A DNA stretch of 17,055 nucleotides from Candidatus Tharpella sp. (lineage in GTDB: Bacteria > Desulfobacterota > Anaeroferrophillalia > Anaeroferrophillales > Tharpellaceae). Positions 1-9,575 of this stretch are shown piece by piece. The notes under the pieces are model-generated. The model did no database searches. It was not told where the DNA came from and saw only the letters and a program-made list of their open reading frames with translations. The translations under genes and the position numbers were made by a program. Each line of letters opens with the position of its first letter. Within the stretch, counting starts at the first letter, position 1. The stretch lies in assembly GCA_021163565.1 (NCBI GenBank), contig JAGGTT010000008.1:1-17055 (forward strand), read 5' to 3'.

Positions 1-1489
1 GGATATAAGAGATCTCTTTTAATTTCAGCGCCCCTTCCAGAGCAATCGGGAAATTAAGTCCGCGGGCGAGGTAAAGATAGTCATCAACATGATGGTAGCG
101 GCGGGCCATAAGCTCAAGCTCCGGGGCCCGTTCCAGAACCTTCTCAATCGCCAGCGGCAGATGCAAGAGCGCATTTACCTGCTGACTTACCTGTTCATCA
201 CTCAGGCTCTGACGGATGGCGGCAAATTCCAGTGCCAGCAGAAAAAGCGCAGTCAGCTGGGTCGTAAAAGCTTTAGTTGAGGCAACCCCGATCTCCGGCC
301 CGGCGTGGGTATAGAAAACCCCGTCACAAAGCCTGGCGATACTGCTCTCCATAACATTACAGATTGCCAGCAGAGAGGCTCCCCGACGGCGGGCCTCCTG
401 CAGAGCCGCCAGCGTATCCGCAGTCTCTCCCGATTGCGAGATTCCAATCACCAGAGTTTCGGGGCCAACCAGGGGGTCGCGATAACGAAATTCAGAGGCG
501 ATATCAACCTCTGTCGGGATTCTCGCTAAATTCTCGAGCCAGTATTTGGCTACGAGCCCGGCGTGCCAGGAGGTCCCACAAGCGACAATTTTAATATCTT
601 TAAACGATTGCCACTTCGCCGGTGAGAATCCAATCTCAGAAAGATCAACCCCGTCACGATCCTCATTGAGTCGACCCAGGAGAGTATTTGAGACTGCATC
701 GGGCTGTTCAAAAATCTCTTTGAGCATAAAGTGTTTATAGCCGCTTTTTTCCGCCATTATCGGATCCCAGGTGATCCGCCGGATCGGTTTTTCCCGTACC
801 AGGCCATCGGCAATGCCAATAACCTGCATCCCCTGATTATCAAAAACAGCCATTTCACCGTCATCAAGAAAAATGACATCCTTAGACCAGGCCAGAAGGG
901 CCGGGATATCGGATGCGACAAAATATTCACCCACCTTTTCCCCGAGGGCCATCACCAGCGGACTGCTCTGCCGGGCGACAATCATTTTCTCCGGCTCTTT
1001 TTCATAGAGTACGGCCAGAGCGTAAGTACCCCGGGTGCGCAGCAGGGAACGACTTACCGCCCGGTTAAAGTCGGCTCCTAAACGCAGCTCCTGGACAATC
1101 AGGTGGCTGATAACTTCAGTATCGGTCTCCGAAGAAAATTCATGACCTGAAGCCGCCAGTTCATGACGCAACTCCAGATAGTTCTCGATAATACCATTGT
1201 GGACAACGACTACCCCTTCATATTTATGCGGATGCGCATTCGCTTCAGTCGGACGACCATGGGTAGCCCAGCGGGTATGACCGATGACCGGCGTCCCACA
1301 CAATTGCTCCTCCCGAATTTTATCCTCAAGGCCGATCAACTTACCGACACTGCGATAAATATCAATCTTTTTCCCATTCAAGATAGCGATTCCGGCAGAA
1401 TCATAACCCCGGTATTCAAGCTTCCGCAATCCGTCCAGAACTACCGGGACACCATTTCTCGGCCCCATATAAGCAACGATACCACACAT
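1..1489 (-). CDS. glmS: Glutamine--fructose-6-phosphate aminotransferase GlmS, 3' end cut by the window
   Basis: GlmS makes glucosamine-6-phosphate from fructose-6-phosphate and glutamine in the cytoplasm, the first committed step toward UDP-GlcNAc. The reading frame runs off the window edge, so about 496 residues are visible; the family is usually near 609, and the last ~110 residues are missing. The protein starts MCGIVAY, where Cys2 (exposed by Met removal) is the glutaminase nucleophile of the class II amidotransferase domain. The two sugar-isomerase (SIS) domains follow, with CGTSWH, SQSGET and VASTKAFTTQL visible. The frame exits in a conserved segment reading ALEGALKLKEISYI. The start ATG lies one base after the glmU stop codon, and an AGGAG ribosome site sits 7 bases upstream, inside the glmU 3' end, so translation is probably coupled to glmU. 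The family assignment is very secure. Confidence 0.97.
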   Translation of the reverse strand, partial: MCGIVAYMGPRNGVPVVLDGLRKLEYRGYDSAGIAILNGKKIDIYRSVGKLIGLEDKIREEQLCGTPVIGHTRWATHGRPTEANAHPHKYEGVVVVHNGIIENYLELRHELAASGHEFSSETDTEVISHLIVQELRLGADFNRAVSRSLLRTRGTYALAVLYEKEPEKMIVARQSSPLVMALGEKVGEYFVASDIPALLAWSKDVIFLDDGEMAVFDNQGMQVIGIADGLVREKPIRRITWDPIMAEKSGYKHFMLKEIFEQPDAVSNTLLGRLNEDRDGVDLSEIGFSPAKWQSFKDIKIVACGTSWHAGLVAKYWLENLARIPTEVDIASEFRYRDPLVGPETLVIGISQSGETADTLAALQEARRRGASLLAICNVMESSIARLCDGVFYTHAGPEIGVASTKAFTTQLTALFLLALEFAAIRQSLSDEQVSQQVNALLHLPLAIEKVLERAPELELMARRYHHVDDYLYLARGLNFPIALEGALKLKEISYI

Positions 1490-1490
1490 C

Positions 1491-2891
1491 CTATTTCTCC
1501 TCTGCTGAACGCCGACGCGAGGCCATACCCCGACCGGCAAACTCTTTCTGACGCACCCGGGTAGTTACAATAGCATTATCGGGAACATCACGGGTAACCG
1601 TGGAACCGGCCCCGACAAGAACATCATCACCGAGTTTTACCGGAGCTACCAGCTGGGAATCTGAACCGACAAAAACCCGGTCACCGATTACAGTCTTAAA
1701 TTTATTGAAACCATCATAGTTGCAGGTAATCGTTCCCGCCCCGAGATTGCTTTCAGCCCCAACCTCGGCATCACCGATATAGGCCAGGTGTGAAGCCTTG
1801 GCCCCCTTGCCGAAGCGCACTTTTTTGGTCTCAACAAAGTTACCGATTTTAACCTCGGCACCGATAAGTGAACCGGGACGGATCCTGGCGAAAGGTCCAA
1901 TCGCTGATTGCATCCCGATTTCGGCACCTTCAATCACCGAGTAGGGTTTAATTTCAACCCGATCAAAAATGGTACTGTTTTTAATCTGCACTCCGGCCCC
2001 GATGGAGCAACCACTGCCGATGGAGGTCGCCCCCATCAGAAAGACTCCGGGAGCAATCTCGGAATCCTGGCCAATCTCAACTTTAGGGCCAATCCGCACC
2101 TGTTCCGGCGCATGCACCGTGACCCCGTTATCAAGCCAGAAATCAGCAATCCTTAAGGCCATAATCGCTTCAAGTGAAACCAGGTCCTTGCGGCTGTTGA
2201 CACCGAGTATCTCGCGACTGTCGCGAACATCATAAATGGCCGTAATTGCATCCTCCCGCCGGGCAAAGGCAACCATATCAGTAAGATAATACTCTCCCTG
2301 AGCATTATTGCAATCAGTTTCCGCTAAAGCCCGGCGCAAAAGATCGATATCAACAATATAGGTACCTGAATTAATCCGTTTAACCTCAAGTTGTGCCAAC
2401 GATGCATCTTTGGCTTCAACAATCGCTAAAGGTGCATCAGACTCATCAACAAGAACCCGGCCATAGGTAGAACCGTCATCCAGAACCGCCGTCATAACTG
2501 ACATTTTCGCGTTAAGCTGGCGATGTTTCTCATAAAAACCGGTTAAAGTCGCGGCAGTCAGCAAAGGGACATCGCCACAGAGAATCAGGACATCACCACT
2601 CACTCCCTGCAGATCATTCAGTGCGGCCGCAACCGCATCTGCGGTACCCCGGGGCACCAGCTGCCGCGCCCAGATCGTCTGAGTTGATTCAGCGAATGCG
2701 GCTTTAACCCGGTCGCCATCCGCATCGCCACTGATAACTACCAGAGTTTTTTTAATACCTAACCCGGTTAAAACCCTTAAGGGATAACTGAGTAACGGTT
2801 CTTCAAGGATTTCATGCAAAACTTTGGGCAAGTTTGACTGCATCCGGGTACCACGGCCGGCGGCTAAAACTATGGCGGTTAGATCATGCAT
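1491..2891 (-). CDS. glmU: Bifunctional GlmU: GlcN-1-P N-acetyltransferase / UDP-GlcNAc pyrophosphorylase
   Basis: GlmU acetylates glucosamine-1-phosphate with acetyl-CoA and then couples it to UTP, giving UDP-GlcNAc for peptidoglycan and LPS. With this start it is 466 aa, close to the family norm. The N-terminal uridylyltransferase domain (about 1-225) shows LAAGRGTRM (residues 9-17), PRGTADAV (~80-87) and CGDVPLL (~105-111). The C-terminal left-handed beta-helix acetyltransferase domain (about 255-445) shows hexapeptide repeats, the catalytic His in ASHLAYIG (His ~368) and GTITCNYDG (~386-394). I chose the ATG at 2891 because GGAGG at 2902-2898 lies 6 bases upstream. The frame is open to an ATG at 2906, but that start would place the ribosome site inside the coding region. 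An adjacent in-frame ATG at 2894 is the only close alternative. The gene follows atpC across a terminator-like hairpin and is joined to glmS. Confidence 0.97.
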   Translation of the reverse strand: MHDLTAIVLAAGRGTRMQSNLPKVLHEILEEPLLSYPLRVLTGLGIKKTLVVISGDADGDRVKAAFAESTQTIWARQLVPRGTADAVAAALNDLQGVSGDVLILCGDVPLLTAATLTGFYEKHRQLNAKMSVMTAVLDDGSTYGRVLVDESDAPLAIVEAKDASLAQLEVKRINSGTYIVDIDLLRRALAETDCNNAQGEYYLTDMVAFARREDAITAIYDVRDSREILGVNSRKDLVSLEAIMALRIADFWLDNGVTVHAPEQVRIGPKVEIGQDSEIAPGVFLMGATSIGSGCSIGAGVQIKNSTIFDRVEIKPYSVIEGAEIGMQSAIGPFARIRPGSLIGAEVKIGNFVETKKVRFGKGAKASHLAYIGDAEVGAESNLGAGTITCNYDGFNKFKTVIGDRVFVGSDSQLVAPVKLGDDVLVGAGSTVTRDVPDNAIVTTRVRQKEFAGRGMASRRRSAEEK

Positions 2892-2912
2892 CATTTTCCT
2901 CCACATAAACGC

Positions 2913-2941
2913 AAAAAACGGGAGCTTTTAAACTCCCGTTT
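2913..2941 (-). terminator. Intrinsic terminator-like hairpin between atpC and glmU
   Basis: A 9-bp perfect stem, AAACGGGAG at 2916-2924 and CTCCCGTTT at 2933-2941, encloses an 8-nt loop. Read on the minus strand the stem is followed by a run of six T (2918-2913), the layout of a rho-independent terminator for the atp operon. It begins 39 bases after the atpC stop and its T-run ends only 21 bases before the glmU start. That leaves no room for a separate glmU promoter downstream of it. Partial read-through into glmU-glmS is therefore the simplest reading, but that part is inference. Confidence 0.8.
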
Positions 2942-2980
2942 CCAGGCATAAAGCCCGTCGAAATTGTTACTCAACCGTTA

Positions 2981-3388
2981 TCAGATTTTAGCAACCGTGA
3001 TCCGGTTCATAGCTCGATCCAAAGCTGCCAACTCTTCAAAATAATCTTTATCTTCAAGACTGATTTCAGCGAGCCGTCCTTCAGCCCGTAACCGGGCTTT
3101 CTCGGCCCGATCCAAATCAATATCATCTGGAAGTTCAGCTGCATCGAGCAGGACAATCATTTTATAATACTCAACCTCGGCATAACCATGTGAAACCGCC
3201 ACATGCTTTAGTTGACTACCCTGACGATAAGTAAGCTGACCGACACTTACTGTAGTCAGAAAGGGGGTATGACCGGGGAGAACCCCGAACTGCCCCTCTT
3301 CTCCGGGAGCTATAACCTCATCAACTTCAACATCCAGTACCTCTCGGTAAGGACTCGCTATCTTAAGGCGTATTTTATCACTTTCCAT
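2981..3388 (-). CDS. atpC: ATP synthase F1 subunit epsilon
   Basis: Epsilon is a single-copy part of the F1 central stalk; it joins gamma to the c-ring and can inhibit ATP hydrolysis. The protein is 135 aa, normal for the family. The N-terminal beta-sandwich (about 1-85) carries the conserved block EGQFGVLPGHTPFLT (~30-44) and the SHGYAEV strand. A C-terminal helical hairpin (about 88-135) contains the charged segment DLDRAEKARLRAEGRL. The gene is last in the atp operon and is followed by the terminator at 2913-2941. It lies 173 bases from atpD, an unusually wide gap filled with inverted repeats, and no good Shine-Dalgarno sequence is visible before the ATG. Initiation may therefore be weak, which fits one epsilon per three beta; this is inference. 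Confidence 0.96.
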   Translation of the reverse strand: MESDKIRLKIASPYREVLDVEVDEVIAPGEEGQFGVLPGHTPFLTTVSVGQLTYRQGSQLKHVAVSHGYAEVEYYKMIVLLDAAELPDDIDLDRAEKARLRAEGRLAEISLEDKDYFEELAALDRAMNRITVAKI

Positions 3389-3390
3389 AA

Positions 3391-3409
3391 CTGTAAAATC
3401 TCACTACAG
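3391..3409 (-). repeat. Small inverted repeat just upstream of atpC
   Basis: CTGTA at 3391-3395 and TACAG at 3405-3409 form a short 5-bp inverted repeat that ends two bases before the atpC start on the minus strand. In mRNA it would fold over the place where a ribosome binding site should lie. The stem is short and A/T-rich, so its effect, if any, is uncertain. Confidence 0.35.
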
Positions 3410-3417
3410 GCTTTTTT

Positions 3418-3476
3418 AGTGCCTTACAGATTATTTTTTTGTTTGAAAACCAAGAAAATAATCTGATAAGAGCACT
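3418..3476 (-). repeat. Long imperfect hairpin in the atpD-atpC intergenic region
   Basis: The inner stem is a perfect 11-bp inverted repeat, CAGATTATTTT (3427-3437) with AAAATAATCTG (3455-3465). It extends outward by CTTA/TAAG (3423-3426 with 3467-3470) and AGTGC/GCACT (3418-3422 with 3472-3476), each step separated by a single bulged base on the 3' side, for about 20 paired bases in total. On the minus strand it is followed by A6 rather than T6, so it does not look like a terminator. A role in mRNA processing, stability or translation of atpC is possible. The rest of the 173-base gap (3389-3561) holds a second, weaker structure with TGCGGG near 3480 and CCCGCA near 3520, and no gene. Confidence 0.7.
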
Positions 3477-3561
3477 TATTTGCGGGCCGAAATGGCCGTA
3501 ATTGAATCACGATGGTTGTTCCCGCATTGCGATTAACCTCAGAAAATACCAATTAATCTGG

Positions 3562-5001
<1,440 letters not shown>

Positions 5002-5050
5002 TTATTATATTAACTTATTAAATTCAGCTCACTAAAAAACCAAGCTCAGG

Positions 5051-5911
5051 TTAATTCAAGGCCTCGGCCCCGCTGACAATCTCCATCAACTCAGTCGTAA
5101 TCGCGGCCTGACGGGCGCGGTTGTAAAGCAGGGTCAGTTTCGCAGTCATTTCAGAAGCATTTTTGGTTGCCGAATCCATGGCTGTCATCCGCGAGCCATG
5201 TTCACTGGCAATCGATTCAAGCAACATACTGAAGACTTGTGTATAAATATGACGAGGTATAATATCCGCAAGCAAAACATCTTCAGAGGGCTCATACAAA
5301 TACTCAACCGGAATTTCATCTTCAGCCAACATTTTAGGTTCAAGCGGCAGGAGCCGTTTAACCACAATATTCTGGGTCATCGCTGACTTGAACTCGGTAA
5401 AGGCCACATATACGGCATCAGTTTCACCCTCAACATAGCGGTCGATTATCGTACGGCCAATACTTTCCGCCTGGCTGAAGTCAGCAGTTCCGGAATTAAG
5501 TTCTTCAGTTTTAAACTCCCAGTCACGCCGCCGATAGTGATCACGCGCCTTGCGACCAATAACACTCAATAAAATTTCCTCGCTACCTTCGCCTTTCTCT
5601 TTCATAAAAGAGTCCGCCGCTTTGATCACATTGGTATTAAACCCGCCACACAAACCGCGATCCGAAGTAATTACGAGCAACTCGATTTTTTTCTCATCAC
5701 GTCGTTCGAGCAAGGGATGCTTGCCAGGCTTCACGCGAACCGCAAGACTGGCCAACACATCACCCATCTTGATCGCGTAGGGACGAGCCTGAACGACGCT
5801 ATCCTTGGCCTTTTTCAGTTTAGAGGCGGCCACCATCTGCATCGCTTTAGTGATTTGCTGCGTACTCTTGACGCTGCTTATTCGTTTTCTGATATCTTTT
5901 AGATTTGCCAT
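5051..5911 (-). CDS. atpG: ATP synthase F1 subunit gamma (rotor shaft)
   Basis: Gamma is the single-copy rotating shaft in the alpha3-beta3 hexamer. The protein is 286 aa, typical for bacteria. It starts with the conserved N-terminal helix MANLKDIRKRISSVKSTQQI and continues KAMQMVAASKLKKA; the central Rossmann-like region contains LCGGFNTNV (~87-95). The C-terminal helix includes NRARQAAITTELMEIVSGA and forms the second strand of the coiled coil. The ribosome site is weak (AGGA, about 11 bases before the ATG). A 9-bp hairpin lies about 44 bases upstream, in the 98-base gap after atpA. The gene sits in the standard position between atpA and atpD. Confidence 0.98.
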   Translation of the reverse strand: MANLKDIRKRISSVKSTQQITKAMQMVAASKLKKAKDSVVQARPYAIKMGDVLASLAVRVKPGKHPLLERRDEKKIELLVITSDRGLCGGFNTNVIKAADSFMKEKGEGSEEILLSVIGRKARDHYRRRDWEFKTEELNSGTADFSQAESIGRTIIDRYVEGETDAVYVAFTEFKSAMTQNIVVKRLLPLEPKMLAEDEIPVEYLYEPSEDVLLADIIPRHIYTQVFSMLLESIASEHGSRMTAMDSATKNASEMTAKLTLLYNRARQAAITTELMEIVSGAEALN

Positions 5912-5954
5912 CTATCTAGTATCCTGCCCCAACCAAAAACTTTACACACCTTAC

Positions 5955-5988
5955 TCCGGTTCTAATTGTACAAAATAAGAGAACCGGA
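5955..5988 (-). repeat. Intercistronic hairpin between atpA and atpG
   Basis: A perfect 9-bp inverted repeat, TCCGGTTCT (5955-5963) with AGAACCGGA (5980-5988), encloses a 16-nt loop that itself contains the palindrome TTGTACAA (5966-5973). No T-run follows on the minus strand, so it is probably not a terminator. It lies between the genes for a three-copy subunit (alpha) and a single-copy subunit (gamma), so a processing or stability role is an attractive inference. Confidence 0.65.
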
Positions 5989-6009
5989 AATTCCAAATCG
6001 GGATAAACC

Positions 6010-7518
6010 TTAAGGTTTGAAAACCTCTTTAAAGGCTTTCAAAACATCTTCAACCTTGACTTTAAGATCATCATCAATTTTCTTTTTATCTCTGAGCTCA
6101 TCCATCAAGGAGATATAGTTTGCCGCGATAAAGTCGTTCAATTCAGATTCATAGCGAAGCAGTACCGAAACCTCATAGTCATCGACATAACCGTTAATCG
6201 CGGCGTAGATGATCAGCACCTGTTTCTCCATCGGCAACGGACTATACTGATCCTGCTTAAGCAGTTCAACCAAGCGAATACCACGGGCCAACATGGCTTG
6301 AGTCGTTTTATCAAGGTCACTGCCAAACTGGGCAAAAGCCGCCATCTCCCGATACTGAGCCAAATCGAGACGCAGAGTACCGGCAACCTGCTTCATGGCT
6401 TTCACCTGCGCTGATCCCCCAACCCGCGAGACCGAGAGGCCAACGTTGATTGCCGGCCGGATACCGGAATAGAAGAGATCCGACTCCAAAAAGATCTGGC
6501 CATCTGTAATTGAAATAACGTTGGTCGGAATATAGGCGGCGACATCACCGGCCTGCGTTTCGATAATCGGCAGGGCCGTCAGGGAACCGCCGCCCCGTTC
6601 ATCACTCATTTTAGCCGCCCGCTCAAGCAAACGGGAATGGACGTAAAATACATCACCAGGATAGGCTTCACGTCCCGGCGGACGACGCAACAACAAAGAG
6701 AGCTGACGATAAGCAACTGCCTGTTTGGAAAGATCATCATAAATGATCAAGGCATGTTTGCCGTTGTCACGGTAATATTCACCCATGGTAACCCCGGTAT
6801 AGGGTGAGATAAACTGCAACGGAGCCGGCTCGCTCGCAGTCGCAGCAACTACAGTAGTATACTCCATTGCCCCATACTCTTCGAGTTTGGCCACAACCTG
6901 AGCTACGGTCGAACGTTTCTGCCCGATCGCCACATATATACAGTAAACATCGGTATCTTTCTGATTTATGATAGTATCAATGGCGACGGCGGTCTTACCC
7001 GTCTGCCGGTCACCAATAATCAACTCCCGCTGACCCCGACCAATCGGTACCATGGAGTCAATCGCTTTGAGTCCGGTCTGCAGAGGCTCATGCACCGACT
7101 GACGATCAACAATCCCCGGCGCCTTAATCTCGACCCGACGCATCTGATCCGTATCAATTGACCCTTTTCCGTCAATCGGCTGACCGAGTGCATTAACCAC
7201 GCGGCCCAAGAGAGCTTCGCCTACCGGCACTTCGACAATCCGTCCGGTTCGTTTAACTTCATCGCCTTCACCGATTTCAATATCTTCACCGAAAAGAGCG
7301 GCCCCGACATTGTCTTCTTCAAGGTTGAGAACCATACCGTAAATATCATGCGGGAAGAGTAGAAGCTCCCCGGCCATAGCATTTTCGAGACCATAAATAC
7401 GCGCGATACCGTCACCCACCGTGAGGATGGTTCCGGTTTCACTGACCTCAACCTTCTTTTCATAGTTCTCGATCTGATCTTTAATGATCTGACTTATCTC
7501 TTCAGCGCGTAATTCCAT
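6010..7518 (-). CDS. atpA: ATP synthase F1 subunit alpha
   Basis: Alpha alternates with beta in the F1 hexamer and carries the non-catalytic nucleotide sites. The protein is 502 aa, normal length. The N-terminal helix [20 protein letters not shown] binds delta. The P-loop is GDRQTGKT (169-176), the Walker B strand is LIIYDD (257-262), and VSRVGGSAQ carries the conserved arginine finger (Arg365) that reaches the catalytic site of beta. The C-terminal domain is intact and ends FKEVFKP. AGGGAG lies 12 bases before the ATG and AAGG lies closer. The 121-base gap to atpH (7519-7639) contains only a small AT-rich hairpin (TAAAAT 7583-7588 with ATTTTA 7593-7598) and no gene. Confidence 0.99.
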   Translation of the reverse strand: MELRAEEISQIIKDQIENYEKKVEVSETGTILTVGDGIARIYGLENAMAGELLLFPHDIYGMVLNLEEDNVGAALFGEDIEIGEGDEVKRTGRIVEVPVGEALLGRVVNALGQPIDGKGSIDTDQMRRVEIKAPGIVDRQSVHEPLQTGLKAIDSMVPIGRGQRELIIGDRQTGKTAVAIDTIINQKDTDVYCIYVAIGQKRSTVAQVVAKLEEYGAMEYTTVVAATASEPAPLQFISPYTGVTMGEYYRDNGKHALIIYDDLSKQAVAYRQLSLLLRRPPGREAYPGDVFYVHSRLLERAAKMSDERGGGSLTALPIIETQAGDVAAYIPTNVISITDGQIFLESDLFYSGIRPAINVGLSVSRVGGSAQVKAMKQVAGTLRLDLAQYREMAAFAQFGSDLDKTTQAMLARGIRLVELLKQDQYSPLPMEKQVLIIYAAINGYVDDYEVSVLLRYESELNDFIAANYISLMDELRDKKKIDDDLKVKVEDVLKAFKEVFKP

Positions 7519-7639
7519 GGCCTTTTACTACTCCCTAAAAAACAGTTCCTTAAATGTGATAAACCGTCTCTAAACTTACCTATAAAATCTATATTTTAAT
7601 GACCGTTTTACAACCGTCGATTTTCTTTACTTTTGCCGC

Positions 7640-8179
7640 TTAGGCGCACAGGGTTTCACCAATCCGTTTGAGCTGGGTTTTGATGCTGCCATCATAAACC
7701 ATACCGCCGTAACGGGCAACAATTCCACCGAGCAGGCTTTCATCCACTTCAACCTTGAGCTCGACATTCTTACCGGTAAGCTTTGAGAACTCATCCCGCA
7801 GACTTTCAATCAAACTCTCATCCAGCGGTGCCGCAGTGGCAACTTCAACCTCGAGCCGGCCTTCGGCTTCATCCACCATCCGGCTGAAATTTTCAGCAAC
7901 CAGACCAACGTAGACCAGTTTATTCTTGTCAACCAGCAGGTTCAAAAGAGAATGCAGTGATTTAGATAACTTAAACTTATCCAATATTGCATTGAGAACC
8001 GCTTTTCTCTGCACGGTCTCAAAAACCGGATTGTAGAGTACCCCGCACAACTCTGATTCTTTATCAAAGAAAGCGGCAATCTCGCTCAATTCCGTCTGCG
8101 CTTCAGACAAACGCCCCTGTTCACCGGCCAGTTCAAAATAGGCCTTGGCATATCTCTTGGCTATAATATCGCGAATCAA
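7640..8179 (-). CDS. atpH: ATP synthase F1 subunit delta, TTG start
   Basis: Delta links the top of F1 to the b/b' peripheral stalk. The protein is 179 aa, the usual length. The N-terminal helical domain begins IRDIIAKRYAKAYFELA, and the C-terminal domain shows the conserved segment LLGGIVARYGGMVYDGSIKTQL, typical of the family. The start is a TTG at 8179: the next upstream codons run GAG, CGT, GGG, TGG and then a TAG stop, so no ATG or GTG start is possible without losing the conserved N-terminus. The TTG lies one base after the atpF stop codon, and a G-rich stretch immediately upstream could serve as the ribosome site. Translational coupling to atpF is likely. Confidence 0.96.
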   Translation of the reverse strand: MIRDIIAKRYAKAYFELAGEQGRLSEAQTELSEIAAFFDKESELCGVLYNPVFETVQRKAVLNAILDKFKLSKSLHSLLNLLVDKNKLVYVGLVAENFSRMVDEAEGRLEVEVATAAPLDESLIESLRDEFSKLTGKNVELKVEVDESLLGGIVARYGGMVYDGSIKTQLKRIGETLCA

Positions 8180-8180
8180 C

Positions 8181-8801
8181 TCACGCCCCCACTACTTTTT
8201 CGAGATAATTTTCGACCATCCGCTGACGATCGCTGTCACTGACATTCTCTTTTACCAGACGTTCCGCAACTTCAACCGCCAGTTTCGCCGCTTCATTCCG
8301 CAAACTACGCTGGGCCGAGGCAACTTCCTGATCCGCCATCTGCCGCGCCTGCTGCTTGAGCTTGGCCACCAGGATCTCAGTCTCCTGGCGCATCCTCTCC
8401 TGCTCACGCTCAGCTTCGAGACTGGCCTTGGCCTCCATTGCTTTAAGCTCACCTTCAAGGCCGTCAAGCTTGGCTTGATACTCTGTAAAGATTCTTTCCG
8501 CTTCCGCTTTAGCTTCCTGGGCTTCCTGAACCCCTTTACGCAGGGTTTCACTCCGGTTGGCAAAAAATTCACGCACCGGTTTACCGGCAAATTTTATTAT
8601 AACCCATATCAATACTGCAATATTGAGTATGCGCCAGAGAAAATCTTTCAACAAAGGCATCGGATTTTCCGCCAGAAGCGTATAGAGGCTTTTATGCTCT
8701 GCAGCCCCGGTTTCAGAAGCCTGAGCCAGAACCACCGTCAGCCCAACCAGAACTGCCGCCAGAACAATCTTTCCGGCTATTTTTTGCAAACGAATATTCA
8801 T
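8181..8801 (-). CDS. atpF: ATP synthase F0 subunit b, N-terminally extended form
   Basis: The b subunit is half of the peripheral stalk (stator) holding F1 to the membrane. At 206 aa it is longer than the ~156-aa E. coli form. It has an extra N-terminal hydrophobic segment (about 9-27, followed by AQASETGAA, which looks like a signal-peptide cleavage region). The family membrane helix follows at about 54-71 (FLWRILNIAVLIWVIIKF), then the conserved GKPVREFFANR and a long charged, Ala/Glu/Lys-rich coiled coil to the end. An N-terminal extension of this kind is known to me from Geobacter-type b subunits. AGGA lies just before the ATG. The gene pairs with the b' gene 39 bases upstream. Confidence 0.95.
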   Translation of the reverse strand: MNIRLQKIAGKIVLAAVLVGLTVVLAQASETGAAEHKSLYTLLAENPMPLLKDFLWRILNIAVLIWVIIKFAGKPVREFFANRSETLRKGVQEAQEAKAEAERIFTEYQAKLDGLEGELKAMEAKASLEAEREQERMRQETEILVAKLKQQARQMADQEVASAQRSLRNEAAKLAVEVAERLVKENVSDSDRQRMVENYLEKVVGA

Positions 8802-8840
8802 CCCGTCCTACGACCTCAAACACTCAATAAAAAAGACAGC

Positions 8841-9266
8841 TTAAATTTTCTTATCCAGAACTTTGCCCGCAATTTCGCGGGCCAAATTGTCAACGTTGGC
8901 AATCAACTCTTTACGAACAACCTCAATATCTTGACGCACCCGGTCTTTAGTCGAAGCAACCTGAGCCATAGCCTCTTCCCGAGCCTTATCCATCAACTCA
9001 CGCGACTCTTTGGCAGACTCATCTCTGATTGCTGAGGTTCGGGCAAACATAGCCTCTTTAGAAGCCGCCAGACGGGCCAGATAATCATCCTGATTCCGGG
9101 TTGCCTGAGTCCGCATTTCCTTGGCGCTGGCAAAAGTCCCCTCAACCTTGGCCTGGCGTGCATCAATTACACGCAAAACCGGCTTAAAGAGGTAAAAATT
9201 CAAGAAGATCATCAGGGCGATGAAAATGCCCCACTGAATGAGAAACGTAACATTAAGATCTATCAC
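8841..9266 (-). CDS. atpF': ATP synthase F0 subunit b', GTG start
   Basis: This is the second stator subunit; b and b' form a heterodimeric peripheral stalk in bacteria that carry both. The protein is 141 aa, with one N-terminal membrane helix (about 7-27, FLIQWGIFIALMIFLNFYLF). The typical KPVLRVIDARQAKVEGTFASA follows, then a long amphipathic coiled coil rich in Ala, Glu and Arg. The start is GTG at 9266, with AGGAG 11 bases and AGGTG 3 bases upstream. The gene is first in the atp operon. It is not preceded by atpI, atpB or atpE, so the a and c subunits must be encoded elsewhere. It could also be labelled atpF2, atpX or atpG'; the family is the same. Confidence 0.94.
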   Translation of the reverse strand: MIDLNVTFLIQWGIFIALMIFLNFYLFKPVLRVIDARQAKVEGTFASAKEMRTQATRNQDDYLARLAASKEAMFARTSAIRDESAKESRELMDKAREEAMAQVASTKDRVRQDIEVVRKELIANVDNLAREIAGKVLDKKI

Positions 9267-9492
9267 AGCACCTAAACTCCTACAAAATAAATATAAAGCT
9301 ACAGTTTCATATTAACTGAGCGGCAACCAACTCCTGATTTCAATTATCGAATAATTAAGGAGGCTGTAGATCCGATCCCAGAATCTCTAAAACGTTACAC
9401 CGGCATGGGTAATCCAGCCAATACCAACATCCAATCAGCAAATTTAAGAGGCGACCGAAATACAAAAAACAATCCCTGTGAAGCGGCGCCTT

Positions 9493-9520
9493 GTTATCAT
9501 AGCATTGGTTTTCAAGTCAA
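9493..9520 (-). promoter_or_regulatory. Candidate sigma70 promoter of the atp operon
   Basis: Read on the minus strand, TTGACT (9520-9515) is followed after 16 bases by GATAAC (9498-9493), which matches the -35 consensus at 5 of 6 and the -10 at 4 of 6 positions. An A-tract (complement of the T-run 9522-9530) lies immediately upstream of the -35 and resembles an UP element. The start of transcription would be near 9486, giving a leader of about 220 bases before atpF'. A TATGAT hexamer also overlaps the spacer but is only 13 bases from the -35. The call rests on motif matches alone. Confidence 0.45.
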
Positions 9521-9575
9521 GTTTTTTTTTACTTTTCTCCCTCTCCATAAGAACTTAGATTTACTAAAAAAATTC

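Noticed and set aside
2892..2906. Upstream ATG at 2906 as the glmU start
   Set aside because: The GGAGG ribosome site lies inside this extension, no ribosome site precedes 2906, and the family N-terminus aligns to the ATG at 2891.
8145..9035. A 296-codon plus-strand frame opposite atpF and atpF'
   Set aside because: It is fully antisense to two well-supported ATP synthase genes, and its product is Phe/Leu/Arg-rich with no recognisable domain, as expected for a shadow of coiled-coil coding sequence.
9290..9295. TATATT on the minus strand as the atp -10 box
   Set aside because: No acceptable -35 lies 16-18 bases upstream; the only sequence there is CAGTTA. The site at 9493-9520 is better.
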